This document shows positions 41,967 through 51,577 of a DNA stretch of 64,000 nt, piece after piece. Source of the stretch: Andreprevotia chitinilytica DSM 18519. GTDB taxonomy: Bacteria; Pseudomonadota; Gammaproteobacteria; Burkholderiales; Chitinibacteraceae. Below the pieces are notes generated by a model. It saw only the letters and a list, made by a program, of their open reading frames with translations, did not search any database and was not told where the DNA came from. The translations under genes were made by a program, and so were the position numbers. Location of the stretch: contig NZ_JONM01000021.1 of NCBI RefSeq assembly GCF_000711875.1, positions 1 through 64,000 on the forward strand. Direction: 5' to 3'. Position 1 is the stretch's first letter, and every line of letters starts with the position of its first letter.

Positions 41967-42190
41967 AAAATCTTGAACCACAGAGGGCACAGAGGGCACA
42001 GAGGGCACAGAGGGCACAGAGGGCACAGAGGGCACAGAGGTTCACAGAGAAAGACAAATACGAGGTTTTGTAGGAGCGAGCTTGCTCGCGATTGCATCGT
42101 TGATTGATGCGCGCCATCGCGAGCAAGCTCGCTCCTACAGGTTTCCGTTCAACCGGTTTTGGTGTTCTCTGTGTTCTCTGTGGTTCAAGA
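41967..42190. repeat. Nested palindromic element, copy 3, with 9-bp tandem expansion
   Basis: Outer arms aaaatcttgaaccacagag and ctctgtggttcaaga enclose the REP palindrome (42069-42140). The left arm holds six perfect copies of CACAGAGGG (41979-42032) plus a partial seventh. The copies at 34191 and 38226 have no such array, so it looks like a local slippage expansion. Confidence 0.85.
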
Positions 42191-42198
42191 CGTAGGTT

Positions 42199-43197
42199 TT
42201 ACGCCGTCGCCAATTTCCGCGCCGCCGTACCGGCCGCCGCCTTCAACGCATTCGCCGCCATCGGTCGCCGTTCCGCTGCGCTACGGGCCACCGATACCAC
42301 TTGCTCACGGAACCAGCGGCATTCGTCTGCCAGATGCGTGCGGTCATGCCACAGCAGATAGAAATGCATGCGCGGGAATTCGATCGGCGCTTCGACCACC
42401 GTCAGCGGCATGTGGGCACAGAAGGATTCGGTGAACGAGCGCGGGCCGGAGAAGATCATGTCGCTCTGCAACAGCAGATAGGGCACGAGGTTGAAGTAGG
42501 GCACGAAGGCGGCGACGTTGCGCTTGAGTCGTTCGCGCGCCAGGTGCAGATCGATCACGCCGCGCTGGCCGACGGCGTAGGGATTCGGCACCAGATGGTC
42601 GGCGGCGAGGTATTCATCGATGCCCAGCGGGCGGCCTGCCAGTGGGTGGCCTTCACGCATCAGGCAGACCACATCGTCCTCAAACAACGGCGTCATGCGC
42701 AGGTGCTCGGGTGGCTGCGGCCAGTTGCCGATCACGGCGTCGAGGTCGCCGACTTCCAGCGCGCGGATGTAATCGTAATCCGGGCCGAGCGAGTGGATGG
42801 CGACTTGCGAGTTCGGTGCCTGCTTGCGCAAGCGGCCGACGATCTCACCAAGCAAGGCGGCATCCAGATAATCCGGCGTGGCGATATTGAACACGCGACG
42901 CGATTGGGCCGGGCTGAAGCGCACTTGCTGCACGGCGATGGTTTCGATCTCGCGCAGGGCGATCTTCACCGGTTCCAGCAGCGCCAGACCGCGTTCGGTC
43001 GGCGTCATGCCGTTGCGGCTGCGCACCAGCAACGGGTCGCCAGTGATGTCGCGAAGGCGGCGCAGCGCGGTGCTGACGGCGGGTTGCGATTGATTCAGCC
43101 GGCGGGCGGCGTTGGAGACGCTGCACTCGGTCAGCAATACGTGCAGGACGCGCAGCAAATGCACGTCGATGGATTCCCAGCTGTGTGACGACGCCAT
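42199..43197 (-). CDS. LysR-family transcriptional regulator, probably of purine catabolism
   Basis: A 332-residue LysR protein. The winged helix occupies about 8-68 (LLRVLHVLLTECSVSNAARRL, SQPAVSTALRRLRDITGDPLLVR); the effector domain follows from about 95 (FNIATPDYLDAALLGEIV, DAVIGNWPQPPEHL). The shape resembles the NodD/LeuO side of the family. It lies at the end of the purine cluster, next to uraD, and no other regulator is present there, so a role in that cluster is plausible but unproven. Confidence 0.85.
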   Translation of the reverse strand: MASSHSWESIDVHLLRVLHVLLTECSVSNAARRLNQSQPAVSTALRRLRDITGDPLLVRSRNGMTPTERGLALLEPVKIALREIETIAVQQVRFSPAQSRRVFNIATPDYLDAALLGEIVGRLRKQAPNSQVAIHSLGPDYDYIRALEVGDLDAVIGNWPQPPEHLRMTPLFEDDVVCLMREGHPLAGRPLGIDEYLAADHLVPNPYAVGQRGVIDLHLARERLKRNVAAFVPYFNLVPYLLLQSDMIFSGPRSFTESFCAHMPLTVVEAPIEFPRMHFYLLWHDRTHLADECRWFREQVVSVARSAAERRPMAANALKAAAGTAARKLATA

Positions 43198-43342
43198 GTC
43201 TTGCCCCCGTTGGTTTGCGCGTATGCCTTTTGCGTATGGCTCTTATTTAAGCAAGTGTTGTTCCCAACTGCTGGGATGTAGTGGTTTTTTCTTATGCGCA
43301 GTTGGTGAAGGCCAACGTGAAAAGCCAACACAAGGCGCCCCA

Positions 43343-43419
43343 CGTAGCCCGGACGGCTTTGCCGGCCGGGGTTCCCTGTGCAAAAAACCATCCCGGCCGG
43401 TAAATCCGTCCGGGCTACA
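43343..43419. repeat. Palindromic repeat (GTAGCCCGGACGGC family), copy 2
   Basis: The gap 43198-43565 holds no gene. Arms cgtagcccggacggctttgc and gtaaatccgtccgggctaca face each other with inner ccggccggggt/tcccggccgg. It is a shorter copy of 19108-19241. Confidence 0.8.
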
Positions 43420-43496
43420 GGGGCTATGAGCCACAACGGGGCATGCCCACGTGGCGAAGCGCCGAAAGGGGGCGTGCGGTTGGGGCGCCAGGCCTG

Positions 43497-43523
43497 AAAA
43501 AACGGCGCATCGCTGCGCCGTTT
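43497..43523 (-). terminator. Rho-independent terminator of malate synthase
   Basis: The stem AACGGCGCA / TGCGCCGTT with a short loop (tcgc) is preceded on the plus strand by AAAAAA, which becomes a T run on the minus strand. It lies 43 bases beyond the aceB stop. Confidence 0.85.
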
Positions 43524-43565
43524 GTCTTGGGCCAAACAGCTTGGCCCGATCTGCCGATCAACAAA

Positions 43566-45158
43566 TCAAATCTTTTCGTACAGCGGCAAGGTCAGGAACT
43601 CGGCAAAGTTCGCGCTGGTGCTCATTTGCTCGAAAATCTCCGCGGCTTGCGTGAACGGCGTTTTGGCGAACGCGGCGTCGCCATGTTCGGCGCGGATCGC
43701 ATCCAGCACCTGCGGGATCATGCCGCGCACCATGTCGGCGGTGACTTTGCGGCCGTCATCCAGCACACCCTTGGGTGAACGAATCCACTGCCAGACTTGC
43801 GAGCGCGAAATCTCGGCGGTGGCGGCGTCTTCCATCAGGTTGTGGATCGGCACGCAGCCATTGCCAGCCAGCCACGAGCCGAGGTACTGGATGCCCACGT
43901 CGATATTCATGCGCAGGCCGGCTTCGGTGATCGGTTGCTCCGGTTGGAAGTTGAGGATGTCGGCGGCGCGGGTTTCTACGTCCGGGCGTTGCTTGCTGAT
44001 CTGGTTCGGCTTGTCGCCCAGCACCTTCACCCATTCTTCCATCGCGATCGGCACGAGGCCCGGGTGGGCGACCCAACCACCGTCGAAACCATCGTTGGCA
44101 TCGCGGGTCTTGTCGGCGCGCACGGCGGCCATGGCTTTGTCGTTGGCTTCCGGGTCACCCTTGATCGGGATCAGCGCGCTCATGCCGCCAATCGCCGGGG
44201 CTCCGCGCTTGTGGCAGGCCTTGACCAGATTCAGTGCGTAAGCGCGCATGAACGGCACGGTCATGGTGATCTGGGCGCGGTTGGCGAGGCAGAAGTCGGT
44301 ATTGGTCTTGAACTTCTTGATGCAGCTGAAGATGTAATCCCAACGCCCGGCATTCAGGCCGGCCGAGTGCTCGCGCAATTCATAGAGGATTTCTTCCATT
44401 TCGAATGCAGCGAGGATGGTTTCGATCAAGACGGTGGCCTTGATGGTGCCTTGCGGGATGCCGATGGCTTTTTGCGCTTCAACGAAGACATCGTTCCACA
44501 GCCGCGCCTCGAGGTGCGATTCCATCTTCGGCAGATAGAAGTATGGGGCGGTGCCGCGTGCCAGCTGTTCGCGGGCGTTGTGGAACAGGAACAGTGCCAG
44601 ATCGAACACGCCGCCGGAAACACGTTGACCATCGACGGTGATGTGCTTTTCATCCAGATGCCAGCCGCGCGGGCGGACCACCAACGTGGCGATCTTGTCG
44701 TTTAGCTGATAGGTCTTGCCGTTGCTTTCGAGCCGGATGGTGTGGCGGACGGCTTCCTTCAGATTGATCTGGCCCTGAATCTGATTGAGCCAGTTGGGCG
44801 TGTTCGAATCCTCGAAGTCGGTCATGTAGCTATCCGCGCCGGAGTTGAGCGCGTTGATGATCATCTTGCGCTCGACCGGGCCGGTGATTTCCACGCGGCG
44901 CAGGGCGATGTCGGCCGGGATCGGCGCGATCTTCCAGTCGCCGTCGCGGATGGCTTTGGTTTCGGGCAGGAAGTCCGGGAGCTTGCCGGCATCGAGTTCT
45001 TTTTGGCGCAGCACGCGGGCGGCCAGCAGCTCCTGACGGCGGCCTTCGAATTTGCGGTGCAGCGTGGCGACGAAGGCCAGCGCATCCGCGGTGAGGATGT
45101 CCGCGAATTCGGGGCGGAATTCGCCGTGGATCTGGATGCCGTGGGGAAGTTGGCTCAT
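43566..45158 (-). CDS. aceB: Malate synthase A
   Basis: Condenses glyoxylate with acetyl-CoA to malate. The 530-residue protein is of the A type (about 530, not the 720 of GlcB). Landmarks: MTDFEDSNTPNWLNQIQGQI, RPRGWHLDEKHI with the catalytic Arg, SYDFxN-equivalent stretch AGRWDYIFSCIKKFK, and FMRAYALNLVKACHKRGA. It serves the glyoxylate shunt with isocitrate lyase at 49319 and also consumes glyoxylate made by AllA in the adjacent purine pathway. A LysR gene is divergent from it. Confidence 0.95.
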   Translation of the reverse strand: MSQLPHGIQIHGEFRPEFADILTADALAFVATLHRKFEGRRQELLAARVLRQKELDAGKLPDFLPETKAIRDGDWKIAPIPADIALRRVEITGPVERKMIINALNSGADSYMTDFEDSNTPNWLNQIQGQINLKEAVRHTIRLESNGKTYQLNDKIATLVVRPRGWHLDEKHITVDGQRVSGGVFDLALFLFHNAREQLARGTAPYFYLPKMESHLEARLWNDVFVEAQKAIGIPQGTIKATVLIETILAAFEMEEILYELREHSAGLNAGRWDYIFSCIKKFKTNTDFCLANRAQITMTVPFMRAYALNLVKACHKRGAPAIGGMSALIPIKGDPEANDKAMAAVRADKTRDANDGFDGGWVAHPGLVPIAMEEWVKVLGDKPNQISKQRPDVETRAADILNFQPEQPITEAGLRMNIDVGIQYLGSWLAGNGCVPIHNLMEDAATAEISRSQVWQWIRSPKGVLDDGRKVTADMVRGMIPQVLDAIRAEHGDAAFAKTPFTQAAEIFEQMSTSANFAEFLTLPLYEKI

Positions 45159-45297
45159 GGGATGGGTCCTCGGAATCGGGTGGAAGTGGGGGATTGGGGG
45201 CGCTGATTGGTCCTCGCGCAGTTCTTGCAGTCTAGTTCACCGGAAAGTGCGGAAAAAGACCTAGAATGCGATAGCTTCTTTTACTTTTAAGTACAGA

Positions 45298-46194
45298 ATG
45301 GACGCGCTTAAACAGCTGCAAACCTTCATTGCGGTCGTCAATCACGGCAGCCTTTCCGCTGCTGCTCGCGCCGAGGGCGTGGTGCCGGCGGTCATCGGTC
45401 GGCGGATCGATGCCTTGGAAGAACGACTGGGGGCGAAATTGCTGGTGCGCACCACACGCCGGGTCACGCTCACGCAGGAAGGCGAGGTGTTCTTCGAGGA
45501 TGGCCAGCGGATTCTGGCCGAGCTGGAAGAGGCCGAGGCGGCTGTGGCTTCCGGCAGTAGCCGGGTGCGCGGTCATTTGCGGGTGACCGCACCCGCCGGC
45601 TTTGGTCGTCGCCACGTCGCGCCGCACATCGCGACATTTCAGCGCGCGCATCCCGATCTGAAAGTGACGCTGGATCTGGCTGACCGCTTGGTGGATTTGC
45701 AGGCGGAGCGAATCGATTGTGCGATTCGAATTAGCGAACTGGCCGATTCCAATCTTGTCCCGGTGCGCCTGGCCGAAAACCGCCGCGTCGTGGTGGCTGC
45801 GCCAGCTTATCTTGCCGCGCACGGCACGCCGCAAACCCCAGCTGATCTGGCGCGATTCGATTGCCTCTCGCTCGGTGGCAGCCAAAGCCGGGGCTGGACG
45901 TTTGCCGTGAACGGCGAAGTCAGCAATTGGCGCGTGCAAGGCGTGCTCGAATGCAACGACGGCGCGGTGCTGCACGAGTGGGCGCTCAAGGGCTACGGTC
46001 TGGCGTGGCGGTCGCTGTGGGAGGTAAAGGGCGATCTCTCTGCGGGTCGGCTGGTGACGGTATTGGATGCGTTTTCCTCGCCCGATTACCCGGTCTACGC
46101 CGTGATGGCGCAGCGCAAATACCTGCCGCAACGCGTGCGGCGGTTTATTGATCATTTGAAGGCGGTGTATGCGGAGCCGGGGTATTGGGATTAG
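45298..46194 (+). CDS. LysR-family transcriptional regulator (CrgA-like)
   Basis: A 298-residue LysR protein. Helix-turn-helix at about 3-62 (LKQLQTFIAVVNHGSLSAAARA, VIGRRIDALEERLGAKLLVR), effector domain from 90 (VRGHLRVTAPAGFGRRHVAPHI). It is divergent from aceB with 139 bases between them, so it may control malate synthase; LysR genes often regulate their divergent neighbour. Its 3' end overlaps by four bases a short antisense coding-like remnant at 46191-46316. Confidence 0.85.
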   Translation: MDALKQLQTFIAVVNHGSLSAAARAEGVVPAVIGRRIDALEERLGAKLLVRTTRRVTLTQEGEVFFEDGQRILAELEEAEAAVASGSSRVRGHLRVTAPAGFGRRHVAPHIATFQRAHPDLKVTLDLADRLVDLQAERIDCAIRISELADSNLVPVRLAENRRVVVAAPAYLAAHGTPQTPADLARFDCLSLGGSQSRGWTFAVNGEVSNWRVQGVLECNDGAVLHEWALKGYGLAWRSLWEVKGDLSAGRLVTVLDAFSSPDYPVYAVMAQRKYLPQRVRRFIDHLKAVYAEPGYWD

Positions 46195-46456
46195 GCAGAG
46201 CCATCAACAATCAGTTTGGCGGCGCTGACTTGCTGCACTTGTACGATCTGCGTTTCGTAAGCCGCGTTAGCCCAGATTTGTTTTGCATCTTTGCTCTGCG
46301 AAATCAACGGCTATTTGCGAGGATGGTCAGGAGGGGGTATGGAAGCTGTGTGCGGTACTGACTGGAAAGTAACATAAATGTCGTAGATACTTGCTCGTGA
46401 AGTGTTATTTAGCTTTTTATGACTAACAGCTGTTTCTTGTTATCGAGTACCGCATT

Positions 46457-48178
46457 ATGGCAAATAATGATCAAGTAATACTGGACCAAATTATTGAAAA
46501 TGAGCGCTTGGCAAGAATGCCAACGGCGACCAAACCTGATTTCTTCGAGCAGTACGTTGCTGAGCAAGTTTTAAAAAACTATGATCTATCCGATGACGAA
46601 GTTGAGTATGGTCTGACCGGTGGTAGCCATGATGGTGGGATCGATGGGCTTTACACTTTTGCCAATGGCGAACTTGTTCATGAGGACTTCGATCCGACAG
46701 CATTGAAAAGAAATATCGTCATCGATGTAGTGTTGCTCCAATGCAAGACGAGTAACGGTTTTGATGAAGATTCGATGAATAAAATAATTGCACTAACTCG
46801 TGATTTGTTTGCTCTAGACGTGGCTGTAGACAACTATGCTGGTGTTTACAATGAAGGTGTACGAGATGGTGTGAGTTGTTTTCGTCAATTGTATCAATCC
46901 ATTGCAGGTCGATTTCCGACGTTGCGTTTCCAATACATTTATGCGACGAGGGGTGATAGTCGTGAAGTACACCCCAATGTGCAGCGCAAAGTCGAGGATT
47001 TGAGGTCAGCAATTGGTTCTTTGTTTACTCATGCAGATTTTAAATTCGAATTTTATGGCGCTAGTGACTTGCTTGGACTTGCACGGCGGCAACCAACCAC
47101 ATCATTTGACATACAATTTACTGAGATATTGACAGGGAGAGATGGCAATATTGCATTAGTTCGGTTGCAAGATTTTATTAACTTTATTCGCACGGAAACC
47201 GGTCAGCTTCGAAAGAGTTTGTTTGAGGCAAACGTGCGTGATTATCAAGGAAGCAACCAAGTAAACGAAGATATGCAACAAACATTGATTGGGCGAGGCC
47301 CTGAAGATTTTTGGTGGCTCAATAATGGAGTTACTGTTGTTGCGACTCGTGCAGTTCAAGGTGGTAAAGTCCTCACGATAGAAGACCCTCAGATTGTGAA
47401 TGGTCAGCAAACTTCAACGGAAATTTATAATTATTTTCATGCTGCCAATATTATCAATGTCGGTAATGATGAGCGTTGCGTTATGGTTCGAATTATTGTG
47501 GCAAATGATGCCGTAAGTCGTGATCGAATCATTAAGGCAACCAACAGCCAAACTTCAATCCCCGCCGCATCGCTCCGGGCAACAGAAAAAATCCATCGAG
47601 ATATTGAAGCATATTTGGCCCCGTTTTCGATTTTTTATGATCGCAGGAAAAATTCACAGAAACAGCAAGGGCGCCCAACGGATAAAATAATTAGCATTGG
47701 CCTGTTGGCGCAGGCAATGATGTCAATTGCTTTGCAGCGACCTGATGACGCACGAGCTCGTCCATCATCTTTAATAAAAAAAGATGAGGATTATTCGCAA
47801 ATTTTTGATGAGAGCCTTCCAATTAATATTTACTTGGTAGCGGCCAAGATAATAAAGACTACTCATTCTTTTCTTCGCGGTCGTGAGGATTTGGCACCAA
47901 AGGACAGAAACAATTTACTGTTTTATGTTGCTACTCATGTTTCGTCAGTCCTGACGAAGCGAGCTCGTCCATATCCGGGCGAGTTAGCTCGTATTAAGGT
48001 TGAGGACATTGACGAATTGGTGGTGTGTCAAAGTGTCGCCGTGGTTGAAGCGCTTTATAGGGCGTTGGGTGCTAACGATCAAGTAGCCAAGGGACCTCAA
48101 CTATTGGCTGCGTTGCAGCAGACCATCGATATGCAATATCCACTTGCAAATGCTGGATTGCAGGCTGATCTGTTTTAA
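46457..48178 (+). CDS. AIPR-family abortive-infection phage-resistance protein
   Basis: A 573-residue protein. The central region carries the AIPR family signature: ANVRDYQGSNQVNEDMQQTL, FWWLNNGVTVVA, IEDPQIVNGQQTSTEIYNYF and IKATNSQTSIPAASLRA. The N-terminal 120 residues look like a PD-(D/E)xK nuclease domain of the Mrr/restriction type: HDGGIDGLYTF supplies the Asp and VVLLQCKTS the QxK. AIPR proteins are linked to abortive phage defence. The gene is visibly richer in A/T than its surroundings and splits a pair of LysR genes, so it was probably acquired horizontally. No modification gene or second defence gene accompanies it. Confidence 0.82.
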   Translation: MANNDQVILDQIIENERLARMPTATKPDFFEQYVAEQVLKNYDLSDDEVEYGLTGGSHDGGIDGLYTFANGELVHEDFDPTALKRNIVIDVVLLQCKTSNGFDEDSMNKIIALTRDLFALDVAVDNYAGVYNEGVRDGVSCFRQLYQSIAGRFPTLRFQYIYATRGDSREVHPNVQRKVEDLRSAIGSLFTHADFKFEFYGASDLLGLARRQPTTSFDIQFTEILTGRDGNIALVRLQDFINFIRTETGQLRKSLFEANVRDYQGSNQVNEDMQQTLIGRGPEDFWWLNNGVTVVATRAVQGGKVLTIEDPQIVNGQQTSTEIYNYFHAANIINVGNDERCVMVRIIVANDAVSRDRIIKATNSQTSIPAASLRATEKIHRDIEAYLAPFSIFYDRRKNSQKQQGRPTDKIISIGLLAQAMMSIALQRPDDARARPSSLIKKDEDYSQIFDESLPINIYLVAAKIIKTTHSFLRGREDLAPKDRNNLLFYVATHVSSVLTKRARPYPGELARIKVEDIDELVVCQSVAVVEALYRALGANDQVAKGPQLLAALQQTIDMQYPLANAGLQADLF

Positions 48179-48304
48179 TGTATCTGCCATTTCCCAGGCT
48201 TTAAAAATTGCGCGGATAACGTATTTTTTATCGGCTGGGGGGGCGATCCAGGTAGGGTCGTCGCTTCGGCCTAGTTTTAGTGGAGCTGCTGGACTGCCCC
48301 AACC

Positions 48305-49192
48305 ATGAAAACCACGCTGGAAGAACTGATCGCCTTCGTCACGGTTGTGGATGCCGGCTCTGTCACTGCCGCCGCCGCGCAACTGGATCAAACCGTCTCG
48401 GGCGTCAGTCGGGCGTTGCGGCGGCTGGAAGAGAAGCTCGCCACCACGCTGCTACGCCGCACGACGCGTCGGCTGGAATTGACCGAAGAAGGTGCGGTGT
48501 TTCTGGCCCATGCCCGCAATATCCTCGCCGCCATCGACAACGCGGAAGACCAGATGGCATTGCGCCGCCAGCAACCGGCTGGCCGCCTGCGCGTGAACGC
48601 GGCATCGCCATTCATGCTGCATGTGATTGTGCCGTTGGTGGGCGGTTTTCGGCAGCGCTATCCGCAGATCGAGCTGGAGCTGAATACCAACGATCAGATC
48701 ATCGATCTGCTGGAGCAGCGCACCGATATCGCCATTCGCATTGGCGCATTGCGTGATTCGAGCTTGCATGCCCGGCCGCTGGGCAGTCATGGCCTGCGTG
48801 TGCTGGCGAGCCCGGCCTATCTGAAGGCGCACGGCAAGCCGAAGGATGTGGCCGACTTGGCCAGTCACAGCCTGCTTGGTTTTAGCCAGACCGAAACGCT
48901 CAACCACTGGCCGTTGCGCAATGTGCAAGGCGACGCGCTGCTCATTACGCCGAGCCTGACTGCATCGAGCGGCGAAACGCTGCGGCAGCTGGCGCTGGCT
49001 GGCGAAGGCATTGTCTGTCTTGCTGATTTCATGACGGCCGCTGATCGCCAGCGTGGCGATCTCGTGCCGATTCTGGTGCGGGAGACGGTGGAGGTGCGCC
49101 AAGCGGTCAACGCGGTCTACTACCGCAACACCCAGCTGGCGGCGCGGATTGCCTGTTTTCTGGACTATGTGAGTGAGGCGATGCAGGGCTGA
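48305..49192 (+). CDS. LysR-family transcriptional regulator (CrgA-like)
   Basis: A 295-residue LysR protein: helix-turn-helix at about 4-63 (LEELIAFVTVVDAGSVTAAAAQ, VSRALRRLEEKLATTLLRR), effector domain from 90 (AGRLRVNAASPFMLHVIVPL). Similar in type to the LysR at 45298, but clearly a different gene. It converges on aceA with a shared terminator between them; its target is unknown. The region 48179-48304 upstream shows nothing notable. Confidence 0.87.
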   Translation: MKTTLEELIAFVTVVDAGSVTAAAAQLDQTVSGVSRALRRLEEKLATTLLRRTTRRLELTEEGAVFLAHARNILAAIDNAEDQMALRRQQPAGRLRVNAASPFMLHVIVPLVGGFRQRYPQIELELNTNDQIIDLLEQRTDIAIRIGALRDSSLHARPLGSHGLRVLASPAYLKAHGKPKDVADLASHSLLGFSQTETLNHWPLRNVQGDALLITPSLTASSGETLRQLALAGEGIVCLADFMTAADRQRGDLVPILVRETVEVRQAVNAVYYRNTQLAARIACFLDYVSEAMQG

Positions 49193-49238
49193 GCAGTATT
49201 TCGATCACGCCTCGCCCGTTCCAATAAAAACGCCAATA

Positions 49239-49271
49239 AAAAAACCGCACGTGGATAACGTGCGGTTTTTT
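49239..49271. terminator. Bidirectional terminator between LysR and aceA
   Basis: The stem ACCGCACGT / ACGTGCGGT with loop ggata, flanked by AAAAAAA and TTTTTTT, separates the two convergent genes. Confidence 0.92.
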
Positions 49272-49318
49272 ATCGGTTGCGGCGGCGGCTCGGGGTAGGG
49301 CCGTCGCTTTTGCCGGTA

Positions 49319-50599
<1,281 letters not shown>

Positions 50600-50837
50600 G
50601 GCGTTCTCCGCTTTGATATTGGGTTTCCGGTTGTTTACGCCAGAAGACCCGGTGGGTCGATGTTGTGATGCAAAAATTATTGCGTCGCACCATTAGTGTG
50701 TAGTTTTATTTTTGCGACTACAAATTGGGGATTGCACGTATCCTTACGTTGGCGCGCAAACGAACGTTTAATTATTGGTATAACTCATTGTTCTGTAGTG
50801 AAAAAATTTCTTTGTTGCGCGCCGGTCACACCCTTCC

Positions 50838-50865
50838 CTTGAAAACCCTGCTGGCAACCCCACTT
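50838..50865 (+). promoter_or_regulatory. Sigma-32 heat-shock promoter of grpE
   Basis: CTTGAAA (50838-50844), 13 bases, CCCCACTT (50858-50865) match the sigma-32 consensus CTTGAAA-N13-CCCCATNT in all but one or two positions. It lies 37 bases before the grpE start. The rest of the gap 50600-50901 is AT-rich, with an imperfect palindrome near 50665-50690 upstream of aceA. Confidence 0.85.
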
Positions 50866-50901
50866 TTCGGCATGACTTGGATTTCAGTGAGGTAAATCGC
50901 A

Positions 50902-51426
50902 GTGAGCAACGAGAACATGCAAGACCAGGAAAACGTCGTGGAAAACACCGAAAACGTCGGCGAACAACTGACTATGGAAGATCAGCTGAACGCAGCTGCG
51001 GCCGATCTGGATAAGGCACGTCAGGACGTGCTCTACGCCAAGGCCGAAATGGAAAACGTGCGCCGCCGCGCTGCAGAGGAAAACGACAAGGCGCGCAAGT
51101 TCGCCGTCGAGCGCTTTGCCCGCGAGCTGCTGGCCGTGAAAGATGCGCTGGATATGGCGCAGCTCGACACCTCCGGCAATTTCGAGGCGCTGAAGATGGG
51201 TGTCGATCTGACGCACAAGGCGTTGATGGCCGCGTTCGAGAAATCCGAACTGCTCGAAATCGCACCTGCGGTGGGTGACAAGCTCGATCCGAACCTGCAT
51301 CAGGCGATCTCGGTGGAGCCGTCCGAGCAAGAAGCGAATACCGTCGTGCGCGTGCTGCAAAAAGGCGCACAACTGGCCGGCCGCGTGCTGCGCCCGGCCA
51401 TGGTGATTGTCGCCGCCCCGAAATAA
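50902..51426 (+). CDS. grpE: GrpE, nucleotide-exchange factor for DnaK
   Basis: Releases ADP from DnaK. The 174-residue protein begins with an acidic, poorly ordered N-terminus, has the long coiled-coil helix (about 27-95, LDKARQDVLYAKAEMENVRRR) and the C-terminal beta domain with DKLDPNLHQAISVEPS and NTVVRVLQKGAQLAGRVLRPAMV. It starts at GTG. It heads the grpE-dnaK-dnaJ heat-shock operon. Confidence 0.96.
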   Translation: MSNENMQDQENVVENTENVGEQLTMEDQLNAAAADLDKARQDVLYAKAEMENVRRRAAEENDKARKFAVERFARELLAVKDALDMAQLDTSGNFEALKMGVDLTHKALMAAFEKSELLEIAPAVGDKLDPNLHQAISVEPSEQEANTVVRVLQKGAQLAGRVLRPAMVIVAAPK

Positions 51427-51443
51427 TCAATGGGATTCAGGCG

Positions 51444-51471
51444 CTTGAAACATTTCGCGCTATCCCCATGT
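51444..51471 (+). promoter_or_regulatory. Sigma-32 heat-shock promoter of dnaK
   Basis: CTTGAAA (51444-51450), exactly 13 bases, CCCCATGT (51464-51471): a full match to the sigma-32 consensus, in the grpE-dnaK gap and about 107 bases before dnaK. It adds DnaK and DnaJ transcripts independent of grpE. Confidence 0.9.
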
Positions 51472-51577
51472 AGTGACCAAGGTTATTTGCAACGCGGTAA
51501 CCGCTTCATTTCAGAGTTTGAATCAAACGTAATCCGCTCGCGCTGCGAGCCGAATCCAGATTGGAAGGAAGATAAAA

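Noticed and set aside
41979-42040. Possible CRISPR array
   Set aside because: The units are nine bases, directly adjacent and without spacers; this is a simple tandem repeat. No CRISPR array or cas gene is in the window.
41780-42097. Minus-strand frame with a CPL triplet repeat
   Set aside because: It comes from the nine-base tandem array in the repeat element; there is no ribosome site or homology.
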